DNA from: Phragmites australis
Lineage: Eukaryota; Streptophyta; Magnoliopsida; Poales; Poaceae
Direction: 5' to 3'
Assembly (NCBI RefSeq): GCF_958298935.1
Contig: NC_084938.1
Span: 28,129,501 to 28,193,500 of the forward strand
DNA length: 64,000 nucleotides
The notes under the pieces are model-generated. The model did not search any database and was not told where the DNA came from. It saw only the letters and a list, made by a program, of their open reading frames with translations. Both the position numbers and the translations under genes were made by a program. Position 1 is the stretch's first letter; each line of letters starts with the position of its first letter. Below are positions 47,201 to 59,200 of the stretch, in pieces.

Positions 47201-50200
47201 ATAATGACCATACAACAGTCTCGGGAATTCCTACCTTCTGGTTTGCTTCCAAGGAAGCAGTCATTTGTTCAATCTGATCCGCCATTGCCTTGATTAAAAA
47301 AAGATTAAAAAAGTCATTTCAAGGGTGAAAAACAATGATTTCCCTTCAGATTGACTAACTTCGAAACATCATGCCATGTGAAACACTACCTTTCTCTCAT
47401 TTTCCTCCTGCTGATATCTTTCTTTGGGAATGTACACTCCTACTTTTTCTCGGGCAGAATATACCTCTGGTAACCAGTCAACTTTTGTGAGATTATTGTG
47501 TAACCATCCCGATGAGATGAAACTGATTATGTGGACTGACTACTGACCTGCTTTAAGTCGGTCAATTTCACCATAAAGATCTTTGATTAATGTTGTTTTC
47601 ATCATTTTCTGGTTTACCTGCAATATAGAAAGGTATAAGAAACTAATCCCAGGTGTCAACATGGAATTAACAGGGGCATGGAGTTTTCCCAAAAGTGAGT
47701 TCATGATGTTCGGATCCTTTAAAAAAAGGGCAAGTTCTATCTTAACTGCTTCCACTTTTTTATTGTTATGATTGAATATTCCTTACATAAAATGAATACC
47801 ATGTAGAGAAAGCAATTATTGTAGAATATACATCACACACACACATCCAGTTGTAAACCAGTGTGCAATTCACTCGAATTAAGTATCAAATGAGATGGAA
47901 ATAATGCAGTAATAATTCATAGCACAGTTCATGCCAAATATTCATCAGCACAAGCCTATGGCAAAGTATGCATGTTAGCAAGGTATATGCAACAGCATAA
48001 CCACTAAAAGAAGGGTTAGCAGGTGGCTGGATAAACGAATAAAATAGTGCAGCTGTAAAAATTGCATTTTTCTGGATATACATATCTTTCAGTTCCACAT
48101 ATTAAAGTGCATGATATCTAGTATACCAATTCCCAACTCAAAATATTCCAGCAAATATGTTCACAAGTTTGTTCTCCCATTTGCCTTTTCAGTTATGGCT
48201 TGGAGAATAAAATGTCCATAAATAATTGCTCTAGCAGAATACAGATAACAAGATTTACAACACAAACAAAAGAAAAAAAGAAATCACGAACACGTTGACT
48301 CTGCAAATTTGAGAAAGTGAAGCCAAATCACCTCAGGTCTGTTCTTGATGCTCTTTGCCCGGTGCGCATAATCTAATGTACTCAAGGTTTCTTCTAGGCA
48401 ATGCACGGAGGGTGAAACAGTAGCAATAATGCAAGTCTTAGTCCTTCCTCCTAACGAATCACGTAGCAATCTTGTGAGTTTGCTATCCCTGAAAGACGAG
48501 AGAATTTCCAACCAAGGTAACACAGAGCAATTATTGTATGCACATTAACTTAATTAGCTGATACTGCTTACCTGTAAGGGACATGTCCAAGGTGCTCGAC
48601 CAATGCCGTAATCACACGGCCCAAAGTAAGCAAGCTTTTATTTATTTCGCCCGCCTCCCTTGCACGTCCCTACAATCAAGAAGAGGTGTCTTACTTTAGA
48701 ATACCATAGAATCGATACTTATTAGATGAAGGTACAAAACAGCAGCATTTAAGCTAGTCATACAATACAGTACCTCCCTAGCTCCAGAACGGGAGATGTT
48801 CTCAGACCCAGCCAAGTCAACTAGATTTAACTTCCCACATTTTATCAGTTCTTCTCCTTCAGGGGTTGCCTCTTTTATGTGGATGGTGATTGAGAAAAGG
48901 GAGTGCGACCGACTGAAATGTTAAACGTTGTAATAAGCACTTAAGTTTGCCTTAGCTGTACAGTTCAAAAGAAGATAGTGAATGAGAATAACCTCGATTG
49001 CTTGTTCAACAGTGTCTCTGCGGTGCGACGCTTTGCAGACCCTCTTTCCAACAGAGAGAATATTTCATCAGCATTCATGACAATTTCTTCCTCGAGACCT
49101 CTCACGAGCACTCCACCCTTCCCATCCTCCATAAGAGGTAAGGTCTTCTTCTGCCTATCTTCTAGAGCAACCTTAGGTATCTCCTCCGGTCCAAGAAGAT
49201 CTGTGATTTCCTCGTTGTAGAGCTCCAGGAACGTGACCTTAACACTGTACTCAGTATTCTGCCTCTCCAAGGTATCAAAAATTTGCTTAACTGCCCTAGG
49301 TATGACCCCAGCATCTGCAGGTAACTGACCCTTTGGTCCGCTCTGCAAGCATTCAAACACATTGAAAGAGCCAACCTAGAAACATACACTCATGAGATAC
49401 AGCATCAGCAGTATAGACTTACCTTGGCTCTCCTGCACTCGCCTTCCATGGTATATGTCTTTCCTGTGCCCGTTTGGCCATACGCAAAGATGGTGCAATT
49501 GAAACCCTCCAAGACCTCATTTACAATCGGGATAATCGCCTGGTCATACAAGTCCCTCTGCTTTGCTGTGGGCCCAAAAACCTGGAAAAAAAAATGAGGG
49601 TGCTGCATTAGTATACCTCTGCACGGGCCAACCAAACCTGAAACGAAATGATGTCGCTCGCACCAGCACTAGCTTTTAGCATAGACTACTCAGATTAGCG
49701 TAACTAAAAATGAACAGTGCGATTACATCATGAGTGCTCCAGATTTTGTTAGTGAAGTGCAGCCGTTCTAATTGACAAAGTAGGCGATTCAGCTGCAGAT
49801 TCAGCTAGCTTGGATGCGAACAACAGCTCAAATTATTAACCAACCCTAGGCATCAAATGGCCCATAGTGACCACACAATCAGCGCAACAACCACAAAAAA
49901 CTACAAGTGGGGATTCGCCACGCGTTCGCAAATTTCGAATTCGTCACACCAAAACAGCATACCTACAGCACTTAAAAGCACAAAACAAGAAGGAAAAAAG
50001 GCATCCAACATTTCAAAATGCCAGATCTCGGAGATGTCGCAGCGGACCTTGTCGAAGGTGAAGACCCTGTCGAACTGCTTGCCGGCGATGGTCTGCGTGA
50101 CGGCGACCTCCCGCTGGTAGTCGTTGCAGGTGACCACCTGCGGCGCGTTGCTCCTGTGCTCGTCGTCGCTGAACGGCCTGCAAGCGACGCAAGGAAACAC

Positions 50201-50340
50201 GCAATTAGGGCCACGAATCTGGGGTGCGGAGAGAGCTGGCCCTCCCGCGCGCGAGTGAGCGGGACAGCGGTGGGTGCGCACCTGCAACGGAGGAGGACCT
50301 GCACGTTCACCGCCTTCTCCTTGTCCTGCCGCGACGACAT
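44219..50340 (-). CDS. KIN5C: Kinesin-5 (BimC/KRP125-type) mitotic motor
   Basis: Plus-end-directed tetrameric motor that slides antiparallel microtubules in spindle and phragmoplast. 23 exons all join in phase: 50340-50282, 50177-50048, 49581-49423, 49342-48993, 48912-48774, 48669-48572, 48488-48332, 47617-47548, 47466-47390, 47288-47235, 47164-47084, 47007-46896, 46810-46724, 46643-46468, 46359-46198, 46091-45984, 45890-45732, 45656-45573, 45492-45287, 45203-45102, 44845-44736, 44643-44492, 44410-44219; 1007 residues, as in tobacco TKRP125. P-loop GQTGTGKT is at 98-105, switch I SSRSHS at 232-237, switch II DLAGSE at 265-270. A long coiled-coil stalk follows, and the BimC box PTGETP (about 948-953) holds the CDK-site threonine. 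Intron 20 is GC-AG. The KIN5C assignment within the family is tentative. Confidence 0.95.
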
Positions 50341-50512
50341 GGCGGCGGGAGGCGGGAGGGGGGGATTTCAAAATTTCTCCGGCGAGGGGAGTGCGATTTG
50401 GGAGGAGGAGCGGGGTGGGAGACGAAGAGGGAGAATTCGAAATTTTGGGTTGCGGCGGCAGCAGCAGCGCGATCCGGTGCGGGGGATTTATCCGGCCGCG
50501 CCCCCACCGTCC

Positions 50513-50532
50513 CAGCCGTTGGATCCAACGGG
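50513..50532 (-). promoter_or_regulatory. Palindromic MSA-like mitotic elements upstream of kinesin-5
   Basis: CCGTTGGATCCAACGG (50516-50531) is a perfect 16-bp palindrome holding two inverted AACGG cores, about 176 bp upstream of the kinesin ATG. On the gene's strand TCCAACGGCT fits the mitosis-specific activator consensus YCYAACGGYY, bound by three-repeat MYB factors in G2/M genes. Position and gene function agree. Confidence 0.55.
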
Positions 50533-52579
50533 CCGCGACGTTCGAGGTGTGATGGGCTCGGCCCAAGAGGCCCGTTAACGTGGCCTCGTCGAGTGTGAAT
50601 TGGTGTTTGGGCCTACATCCCTACAGTGTTTTGAATCCATGTGCCGGAGCCGCGGTAGCTGTTTTGTGGTGATTCTTGTACTTTTGGCTATTTTTAGACT
50701 AAGTAAGTTTTATTTCGAGATAAAATAATATTTTAGTCTCTGCACTAAACAAGATGACGATGAGAAACAAGATGTGCACCAAGCAACCTCAAACCTAAAC
50801 TTACAGCTCAACACCACTCTACACTCCGAACAAAATACTTGCTATACATTAGCACATATTTTCTTACTCGATAGAGTGAGAGATCTCGAATACTCCCAGC
50901 AACCGACGTCCTCCAACAGATAGGAGGTGAACAACATGAGTATCTTAAGCACTTCACAAGCATCTATGACCCAACAAAATCTCCGGTGACCGATCACACA
51001 CTTCTCCTAAAGCTACACACAATTAGCCACCACCATTAAACGGTGATGGATGACCACCCAACACGACCTACGACCCGATCGGCCAACCCTTGAACTTCAG
51101 TCAAGCATTTTCTCACCAAGCTATGAATGCGGACCGCCTTCACTTAATGCAGCGGCCACATGTCAGACTTCACACCTATCGCCACTTAAGACCACCACCA
51201 TGAAAAGGGGTTGAAAAAAGGAGAGGAAGTAGAGGGTGTGAAAGGAGGGGGGAGGCATGTGCGTTTCAATCCTTCCCAGCGACAGAGTCACGACAAACCC
51301 CTCATCCAGTTCTTCCTCCTTCCTTCACCTCCTCCTGTAGATGCCGGCGTTGCCGCGCCTCTCCACCAGCACCACCTCCCTACCCCACAACCCACCTCCC
51401 CAGCATGGATACCGCCGTCACCCTTCCATCCCAAGACCCACCTCCCCGCCATGGAAGCAGTGAACGCTGCTGCTGGATGGCCAAAAAAAAAAAAACTTTC
51501 AAATGAAAACCCAGGGGCAAAGTAGTTCAGTACAGTTCCATTCCAAAACAGTGCCGGAGGGATAGATAGAGCAATAGCAGCTGGAAGTTGATGAGTTGGA
51601 GGGGGTCCATCCACATCACGTGCAATGTCAGTTAGTGTTCGAAATCGCATGCATGGTGCATGCCCCTAGCTGCTCCAACACGGGCAAGCTGATGGTTGAA
51701 TCAATTCAATTCCTGGTAAAATTGAACCTTCACTGCCACCAAACACCTCCGAATCATGTTTCTCCTCCGAAGCTGTTGCCAAAACGAAAGAAACCAGTTC
51801 ATAGACTACACTCTGGCAGAAGCAAAAAATACACAAGCTCAAAACAAGAAGAAAATCAGGACCTCTCGCACCCGAAGCGAGAATCATACCACTAGACCAA
51901 ACACCCTGTTCGTTGCCACCAAATAAGTTCGCAACTTGACATTATAGTCTCCAAACTCCAGCGGCTGATTGAGAGTGGTGCATGAACGTCTCGCGGCCCA
52001 TTGTTTCGGCGACGGCGAGGTCCTTGGTTTCACTCTCGACAGCATCCCTTCTTCTACCCTACAGTTTCCACTCCCGTGCTGAACGTTATGGGTTCTATAA
52101 AAACCCAAGTTCAATGGCGTTCTGTATCGTTTCTGCTCCGGCCGGAGACGTTTAGAATTCTGTGCCCGCTTTCAATCATCTCGTCAGGATTCTCGGCGGT
52201 CCAGAAAACAGACATCGCTGCAACCTCAACACATAGAATTCTAGCCACACAAAAAGCGCAAGGGAATCATGGATGATTGAGGGGGCCACATGGCTTGAGA
52301 GATTCTGCATTCACAAGGATTATTGAGTACAGCACCAGTAAACAAGGTCCCGAGTTCAAATAATAAGAGCTTGCATTTTGGAATGTACAGATAATAAAGT
52401 CATAGTGTCATTTCTCTTTCACCCACAAGTAATCCAGCCCCCTACTACTATGATCTTTTGAAACATGACAACGGGCCACGGTGTGTTGAGGTCCAGTAGA
52501 AGATAACTGTGCAACACAACGCTTCAAAAGCGCTATTTGGTGGTCTTTCCGAGCACTAAACACATCGAATTCGAATGCT
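50533..52579. other. Kinesin upstream flank and VAMP downstream flank
   Basis: No supported gene. Frames at 51211-51525 and 51288-51650 overlap on opposite strands and are low-complexity (Pro or Gly rich). An A-tract lies at 51484-51496. The only recognisable item is a tRNA-Pro fragment at 51856-51906. Confidence 0.5.
51856..51906 (-). pseudogene. Truncated tRNA-Pro(CGG)
   Basis: Read on the minus strand: acceptor 5' side GGGTGTT, D-arm TGGTCTAGTGGTATGATT, anticodon arm CTCGC-TTCGGGT-GCGAG with anticodon CGG, then AGGTCCTGA. From there the T-loop (GTTCAAT) and 3' acceptor strand are missing, replaced by TTTTCTTCTTG. D and anticodon arms match plant tRNA-Pro. It cannot form a full tRNA. Confidence 0.75.
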
Positions 52580-54378
52580 CTAACACTTAAAGCCCCTGCA
52601 GACCATCAGCCAAAGGATGAGAATCAGAGCCGCAATGCCACCACCCACCATCAGCTTAAACCTCAAGTTCTGAAGCCACATCTTTCGCCTAAGCTCTCTG
52701 CCATGCCTGTGGAAGTTGTCAGCCTGAGGCAAATTCAACAGCACATTCCTCGGTCAAAGTCGCTTGCACACTCTTAACCAAATAGGATTTCACACACATA
52801 ATGCATACACCAAAGACTGTACATACCTGTGATTGTAAGGTTTCTGTCTTACCCACCAGAAGTTCAATCTTCTCACCACGATCCAATATCTAAGCAAGAG
52901 TCCAGCAAGTCAGAGACTAGAGTGCTTCATATGGAAGATTATAAAGATAAAAGGGAGCTGCAGCTATTGTTCGCAATGTCGAATGCTGATTTCACACAAT
53001 ATTATAGATGAGTTGGTTCATCTCTATTGTCTACAGCTATGCCCCCAATTAACATGCAATGCTGGCAGGCTGAGGACTTAAGGAATAAGAGTAGGCAACC
53101 ATCAAAGAACCACAGATGTCTTTATAGAACAATAAACAGGTAAACACTAATGATTTGTCAATGCAACAACAGTGGTATGTCTTGGTTTAAAACAGAAGGA
53201 CAATATCCTGCCATTACTTGTTAAAGTTGTACCCAATGACACCACCAGATGCTCGTAAACTGCTTGCTACGTAGCTATTTTTATGTAACAGGCACATCAG
53301 CTCTACCACACAGTAATCTATCCCACAGAAACTTCAAAAAATACTTTCTTTCTAACGAGAAGAATGTATGTGTGATCCATGCAACATTGTAAAGGTTTTC
53401 CTACAACAATCAGTTGCTTATCCACAAATGCTGACGCATACCCTTGTAGGATGACATCAATGATGATAGCTTCCATAAAGAAATATTTTGTGCTCAAAAC
53501 AACATTCTACTTTCCCAAAATGCCAATTGAATGGAACAAAGAAATTATAAGTGTACAGGATATCACATTACAGAGCTTCAATTGTACAAAATGGGCTTGT
53601 CAACAGTAAAATGCGTGCGACATGCTATCTCTCTGGATGGTAAACATTAAACCTGAGTGCATACCTTCTCAATGTTGTCCATCATAATCCCTTTGACCTC
53701 CGAGAGGTGTGCTTTTACCTTGGAGAGCTTGTTAATTTCCTCCGGATGATTAACACAATACTGCATGTGATCCTTCAACCTCGGCCTATATACCAATAAA
53801 ACAAAAATACTAATCACACTCTTCTTCCTTAGTGACAGAACAGCAAAATGTAATCCAACGCAGACTGCAATTTCATACCCGAACTCACGGTCGAGGTTGT
53901 AGGCGATGCTGAACCGATCTTCAAACAGAAAGTCATCCTCATCGGCATCATCGGCAAGCGGGTGCTGCCCCTCCTCATCGATGCTGGACCCATACCGCTG
54001 CATGAAGTCCTCCCTAACCCTCTCCAGGAACACGAACGGCACGCTCCTCCCCACCGCCTCATCCGCGACCACGAGGAACACTACATCACACGGCATGCAA
54101 TGGCCCCAAGTTAAAGTCACAGTTCAACATCCCAGCACAGAGGCGCAGCCAGAGAAGGGGTTGAGGGGAAAGAGCATGATACCGAAGCCGCGGTCGACGA
54201 GGAAGTTGAAGGTGTGCCCGTCGCAAGAGTAGGTGGATCTGGTGCTGTTGGGGGGAAGCTTCTGGAGGCACTGGACGGCGACGGTGCTGAAGTTGCCGGA
54301 GAAGGCGGTATGCTCCGCCAGCACGACGGAGCCCTTGGCCACGAAGCTGTATATCAGCGCCTGCTTGCTGCTGTTCAT
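52580..54378 (-). CDS. VAMP727: R-SNARE VAMP727-type (longin VAMP7 family)
   Basis: Vesicle SNARE for late endosome/prevacuole to vacuole or plasma-membrane fusion. Five exons join in phase: 54378-54183, 54080-53879, 53785-53665, 52889-52827, 52723-52580 (TAG), giving 241 residues. The N-terminal longin domain starts [18 protein letters not shown]. At about residues 99-119 is an acidic insert ([19 protein letters not shown]), the seed-plant VAMP727 hallmark absent from other VAMP72 proteins. The SNARE motif has its zero-layer arginine at R177 (ILDRGEKIE). A C-terminal membrane anchor occupies about 218-236, followed by CRGFKC. The start [10 protein letters not shown] is a few residues longer than the Arabidopsis protein as I recall it. 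No defects were seen. Confidence 0.94.
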
Positions 54379-55069
54379 GGCGCCCGGAATCGCCCCGCCA
54401 CAGACGCTACTAACAGAAACCAAACCCTAGTAATCGAAAACAGCTCGAATCAGCACGCGAATTCACCTAAAGAAAAGGAATTAAATCGAGAGTGTCGATT
54501 CGATTGGATCTCGGGTGGGAAGAGGTCAAACTGGGCGGAATGGAGGGCTCTGGAAGGGTCGAGAGAGAGAGGGGGGGGGGGGGCGAACCTTCGAGAAGCG
54601 TTTCGCTTCGTCTCCTTCCTTGCCGCGGCGGTGAGTTGAACAAGGAATCGATCAATTTATTCGGGATGGGGATTAATCGAAGCCTTCGTTGTGAGTTAAC
54701 CTTGCTTTATGAAGTTACACATTTGCCCTTGGCTGCGTGTAAAGGCTGTTAGACTGCAGGTGGGTCCCGCTACCGTGATTGACGGGTTCGCTCACCCGCC
54801 ACCCTCTCCTCCTTACGTTAGCTTTTCTGTGATTCATTTTTTAACTCGTGTGCTCCCAAAATCCAAAATGAACTTCATTTTCAAAAGAAACAACAAAACG
54901 AACTTCATTTTCAAAAAGAAAAAACAAAATGAACTTGAACCTACAACAAATTCGTCTTGCTTAAAAATTGGAGACCATTACAAAGATGTGCGACACCCAA
55001 AATCGGAATCGAACCCGGTGGACTCAGTTACAACCTCGTGTGTTGCCATCAAACTCCGTACTTGTTCTT
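54379..55069. other. VAMP upstream region and spacer
   Basis: 5' UTR and promoter of the minus-strand VAMP gene, with a G-run at 54573-54582. At 54867-54940 the phrase aacttcattttcaaaa recurs twice, with a third weaker copy, in an A-rich tract. No gene. Confidence 0.5.
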
Positions 55070-55746
55070 CTACTTGTCTTTGCGGTGGCGCTTCGATCCG
55101 TCCTCCGAGTCATGTCTTTTCTCGTGCTTGTCTCGCCTCCTCTATTTTCTGTTTTCCTCTTTCTCCCCTCTCATCTCGTCACGGTCACGCCGCCTTTTCC
55201 CCTTTCTATCATCCTCATAATCTTCTTGCTTAACTGCTGGTGGAGGGTCAGCCTGCTCGGGCATCATTTCGGGAGGATCAAGCTTAAAACAACTCGATTC
55301 TCCCTCGTCACGAGGAGCCCTCAAGACATGGAGACAAGTTTGCATCAGATTGGTAAAATACTAAAATGTTCGTCACATATCAATATATAACACTGTCAGA
55401 TTAATTAGATCAATCAGACGACTATTTCAATATGATACTGTATTTCAAAAGAGGATTAATTATTCTCAAAACCGGATACTTACTTGTACAAACCTAGGCC
55501 CTGCACTTGTGCTGCTTCAGCGTGCCCTGCCCCCGAGTCCTCTGCAGTTGATCCTCTCTTAATCAGCTCAGCGTATTCATGCGTATCCAAACGATCGCCC
55601 TGAGGTCGATTACTCCGCTTAGGAGCTAAGCCAAGTGCCTCGCGCATGGCCTGCTCCTCCTCTTCCTTCACTCTCCTAATTTCTCTCTTCTGAGCATCTT
55701 CTGTGTCAGATTTCTTATCCCTAGTATACCGAGAACAAGTCCTTTC
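55070..55746 (-). pseudogene. 3' fragment of an MMTAG2-like (kinase phosphorylation protein) gene
   Basis: Two minus-strand exon remnants. Exon 55746-55484 reads GKDLF, then after a one-base insertion YTRDKKSDTEDAQKREIRR, then EEEEQAMREALGLAPK, RLDTHEYAELIKRGSTAED and AGHAEAAQVQGLGLYK. The second, 55319-55070, continues APRDE and a Lys/Arg/Asp-rich tail, with an in-frame stop at 55144-55142 and a final stop after HRKDK at 55072-55070. This matches the C-terminal half of plant multiple-myeloma-tumour-associated-protein-2-like proteins from memory. The N-terminal exon is absent; retroelement sequence starts about 60 bp upstream. A frameshift, a stop and the missing 5' end make it non-functional. 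Confidence 0.75.
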
Positions 55747-56266
55747 CTGGAAGAGATTGTCACAATCTATCATATCAGCATGCGCGCGAGCAGTTGCCGC
55801 TGACTTACATCTGTTATGGTAGGCTGTGGTGTTCGGTGTCGTGACAGTCTCCCGGGTACTACCGAGCCCCTGGGGTTCTCGGGTAATCTCATCGCTCGAG
55901 CCGCTCGAGTAGTCCGGAGCCTAGGCCCCATGGGCGGGCTCTCGGTGCTCGGTCTGGTCTGTCATACCCGGGCACCACCGAACCATAGGACCTCTGGGTT
56001 ATACCTCTGACTGCTCTTGTCCGCCGGTCTGGGCATTCGAGAGGTCTCGGATCGAAAACGAGAGCAGTCCATAGTGAGTACCGCACTAACAGAGCGCACT
56101 AAGCAAAAATTTTCTCTATTTTTCTCAAGTCACAGATCGACAATCAAAAGTAAAAGCAGCTCGACCGTGAAGGCCTCGGCGCCCAGGTCGCTGCTCGTCC
56201 CTAAGGGTCCTCGGGTGGTCCCACCGCTCAGGCGTGAATGGTCGGGATCGCCTGATCCCGGGCTCC

Positions 56267-58668
56267 TCATGCGCCCCCTGGTGCTCGGGCGCCCCAGCCG
56301 TGAGAACCAAGTTCCCGGGCACCCCTGATCGCGACGTCCTCCTCCCGGCTCTGGAGTTCCTCCTCCCGGTGTTGGAGGTCGGCGCAGACCTGGTCAACCT
56401 CGCCTTTCAGGCGAGCCAATTCAGCCTGGGAGGCTTCCGCCGCCCTCTCGCGGGTCAGAACCGTCTCCTCCCGCGCCTGCGCCTGACTCTCCCTGGCGAG
56501 CGCCTTAGCAACTTGCTGCTGTGACGCCTCGGCCAGGCGGGCGGTTTCTTCTCGTTCCAGCGCCGCTTCCGCGCTGGTGCCCTCTAGGGCCTTCTGCTCC
56601 TCCTCCAGGGCGCGTCGCTCGCCCTCGTTGGCGGCGCGCGCCGCGGTGACGCGGGCCTCAAAAAGGCGCCAGCCCGCGACAAGTTGCGCCCTCTCCGCAG
56701 CAAGGGCGGCGCGGTTCGCCTCAAGCTGCATCATCTCCCCCGCCACGGCCGCCTCCAGCCGCCCGATCACCTCCCGGGCGCTTCCCAGCAAGACTGGGAG
56801 GGGATCGGCGGGCTGGCTGGGCGACGGCTGGGCGCTGGGTCCCCTGCGAGCCTCCTCCAAGGGGCTCGGGGTCCCCGAAAATTGCCATGCAGGCACCGCC
56901 CACGACGAAGTTGACCGCCCCACACTGGACGCGCTCGGGGCGGACTCAGCCGGCGCCGGCTGCTCGGGCACGGCTGTTGCCACCCGCTCGAGGCTGGGCG
57001 GCACCTGTGTTTCCGTCTCGGTCGGCGCGCTTGGCGGCTCCGGCTCCACCGGCGCACTTGGCTCAGGCGCGCTCGGCTCGGGGGCTAGAGCCGGCCTCAG
57101 CGCCTCCGTCGGCGGCCTGCAGAAGAAAAGCAAAGGTTGGTCTCCAAAGCCGCTCCGGGCGAGGCATGCTCACGAAGAAAGGGGGAAAAAACTCACGCAG
57201 ATTTGGGTCCTCGGTATTGCCATCTCGATGCCGGGATCCTGTACCCCGGGCCCGATGGCGTGGGCCTGGAGTCCTCCCTCCTCCTCTTCCGCGGGGGGCT
57301 CTGCGGGGCCGCCGTGCGGTCTCCGGGCTCCAGACCAGACCCAAGCAGATCAAAGTCTGGTTCCAGAACCGCAGATGCCGCACCCGTCGACGGCCCCGCG
57401 CTGGACGAATGACCACCCCGGCCTCCCTCCTCGCCAGGCGACGGCGACAGCGGGGACGCCGGCGCAGGAACGAAAGTCCGGGGGCGCTTCCCTCTGTCCC
57501 CCGGCGCTATCGCCGCCCCGCTGTCGGCGGCGCCTCCTTCTCCAGCTTGGCGGCTGCTACCCGCAGCAGCCCCATCGCTGGCCTGCGGCTCGCCGCCTGC
57601 GGTGCCCGGGCCACCGGTCTGCGCCGGATCGCTTGCGGCCTCCTCGCCGGCCGCCTCGTCCGCCCCAGGGATCTGAATGGTCCTGGAATTTCGGTGCCCT
57701 GGCCTGTCGACCAGCCCCTGGGCGTCGAACTCCAGCAGCTTCGCCTGCAGCGCCACCCGGTCAGGATTGGCGCAGAGCGCCATCTCCTTCCACGGGAGCT
57801 CCGCCTGGCTCAGGTCGTCCACCCCGATCACCACCCAGAGCAGGCCCCTCAGCGCCGGCCTACCCAGGTCCCACTCCTCGTCGATCTGGGTCCGAGTGAT
57901 GTCCTGGGAGCCGGTGTAAAACCAGCAGGGCCGGGTCCGCTCCCGCAGGGGCGCCAGGCGGCGGCGCAGGTAGTCCGCCACCACCATCACCGAAGTAAGT
58001 CCGGCCTGGCGCAGGAGGTCGATGCGCTCCAAGACCGACGCCATCCGCGCGTCCATCTGCGGCGACACCTCCCAGGTCGCCTTCTGGGGTTCCGCCGCCA
58101 TCTCCGGCAGAGTCAGACGGTCGTGGGGGCTAACGTCGACGTAGAACCAGTCGCGCCGCCAGTCCTCCCACTTGCTCCGCAGCACATGGGGAATGTATTG
58201 CTCCCCCAGGCCGTCCCGCAGCTGGAAGTTACAGCAGCCGGCGACGTCCGCGGTGGAGAGGCCCCTCTTCTTCCCGGCCGACCGTAGCACGAAGAAGTGC
58301 CGGAAGAGCGTCACCGACGGCGGCACCCCCACGAACATCTCACAGAGGTGGGCGAAGACCGCCAGGATGATGACGGAGTTGGGGCTGAGATGCACCAACT
58401 GGATCCCGAACGTCTCCAGGATCTGAAGAAAGAACGCCGAGAATGGCGGCACCAGCTCGGCCGCCACGAAGGAAGTAAAAAGAACGATGCGCCCCAGCCG
58501 GTTCGCCATTTGCGGGAAGCTCACCAGTGCCACCACCGAGGCCCCCCGCTGGCCCTCGGGGACCATCAGCTTCCGAACCCTGTCCGCCGCCTCCTCGTTC
58601 ACCAGGCGGGACTCCGGCAGCACGTCGTCGGGAGTCCTGTCGCGGCGGCTTCCTCCTGCTCTCGACAT
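56267..58668 (-). CDS. Antisense ORF of gypsy element, putative gypsy-type transposon domain protein
   Basis: Two minus-strand exons, 58668-57197 and 57116-56267, join in phase across an 80-bp GT-AG intron (TCTGC|GTGAGT ... CTGCAG|GCCG), giving 773 residues without a stop. Residues about 30-300 resemble the plant 'putative gypsy type transposon' domain (PF04195, Transposase_28): QILETFGIQLVHLSPNSV, then FAHLCEMFVGVPPS and LFRHFF. The middle is Pro/Ala/Gly rich and disordered. About 590-750 is a strong Ala/Glu/Arg coiled coil (VIGRLEAAVAGEMMQLEAN onward). Function is unknown. The splice is inferred from phase and consensus only. Long plus-strand frames opposite it (56577-57899, 56887-58287) are GC shadows. 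Confidence 0.75.
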
Positions 58669-59200
58669 CTCGTCAGGGTAGGGGATGATCTGGACGGTGG
58701 GGGAAGAAAGGTGCTTTGGTCGCCTAAGGAAAGTCTAGGGCTCAGGAGCGCAAAGAAGGCAAGAGCTTGATCGCAAGATGGCGTAAAGAGGGGGGCGGTT
58801 CGCTCCCCTCCTCCTTTTATACCCCAAGGAAATTCAAACGTCGCCTGCCACGGCGCGCTCGGTGGGACGGTTTCCTCGATCAACGCAACCGCCAAGAGAA
58901 TCTCCCACAGGTCGTGCGGTGTCAGCAGTTGCCAGGCGTATTTTCCTCGATTTGTGCGGTTGCCACGCGTGCCGCCTGCCTCGTTATCACGCGCCGCCTG
59001 TCCCGTTGTCACACACCTCGGGAGTCATTTGGGCGCGCGTCTGTTCGGCTCCCCGATTGGGCCGTACCAGAGGCCCGGACCGGAGGGACCACCGTCTGAA
59101 AGCTCGCCACGTGGCGTCAGTACCAGCTTCGGCCTCGTTGACGACGAAGGACCCATCCGCAGTCTCTGGGCTATTGACTGCCAATGGGCCCGGGGGCTGC
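58669..59200. other. Retroelement leader between antisense ORF and 3' LTR
   Basis: Noncoding part of the gypsy element; presumably the promoter and 5' UTR of the antisense ORF. It ends in the polypurine-type tract next to the LTR. Confidence 0.5.

Noticed and set aside
50018..50578. Plus-strand frame of 186 codons over kinesin exons 1-2 and promoter
   Set aside because: It overlaps the kinesin start exon and intron 1 and has no recognisable domain.
54985..55035. tRNA-like text (ggaatcgaacccggtgg) near 55005
   Set aside because: Only a T-arm-like piece is present, with no matching acceptor or anticodon arm. It is not the missing 3' part of the tRNA-Pro fragment, which lies 3 kb away in the wrong order.
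56577..58287. Plus-strand frames of 440 and 466 codons across the gypsy region
   Set aside because: They lie opposite the antisense ORF, are low-complexity and Arg/Pro/Ala rich, and have no recognisable domain. They are GC shadows.
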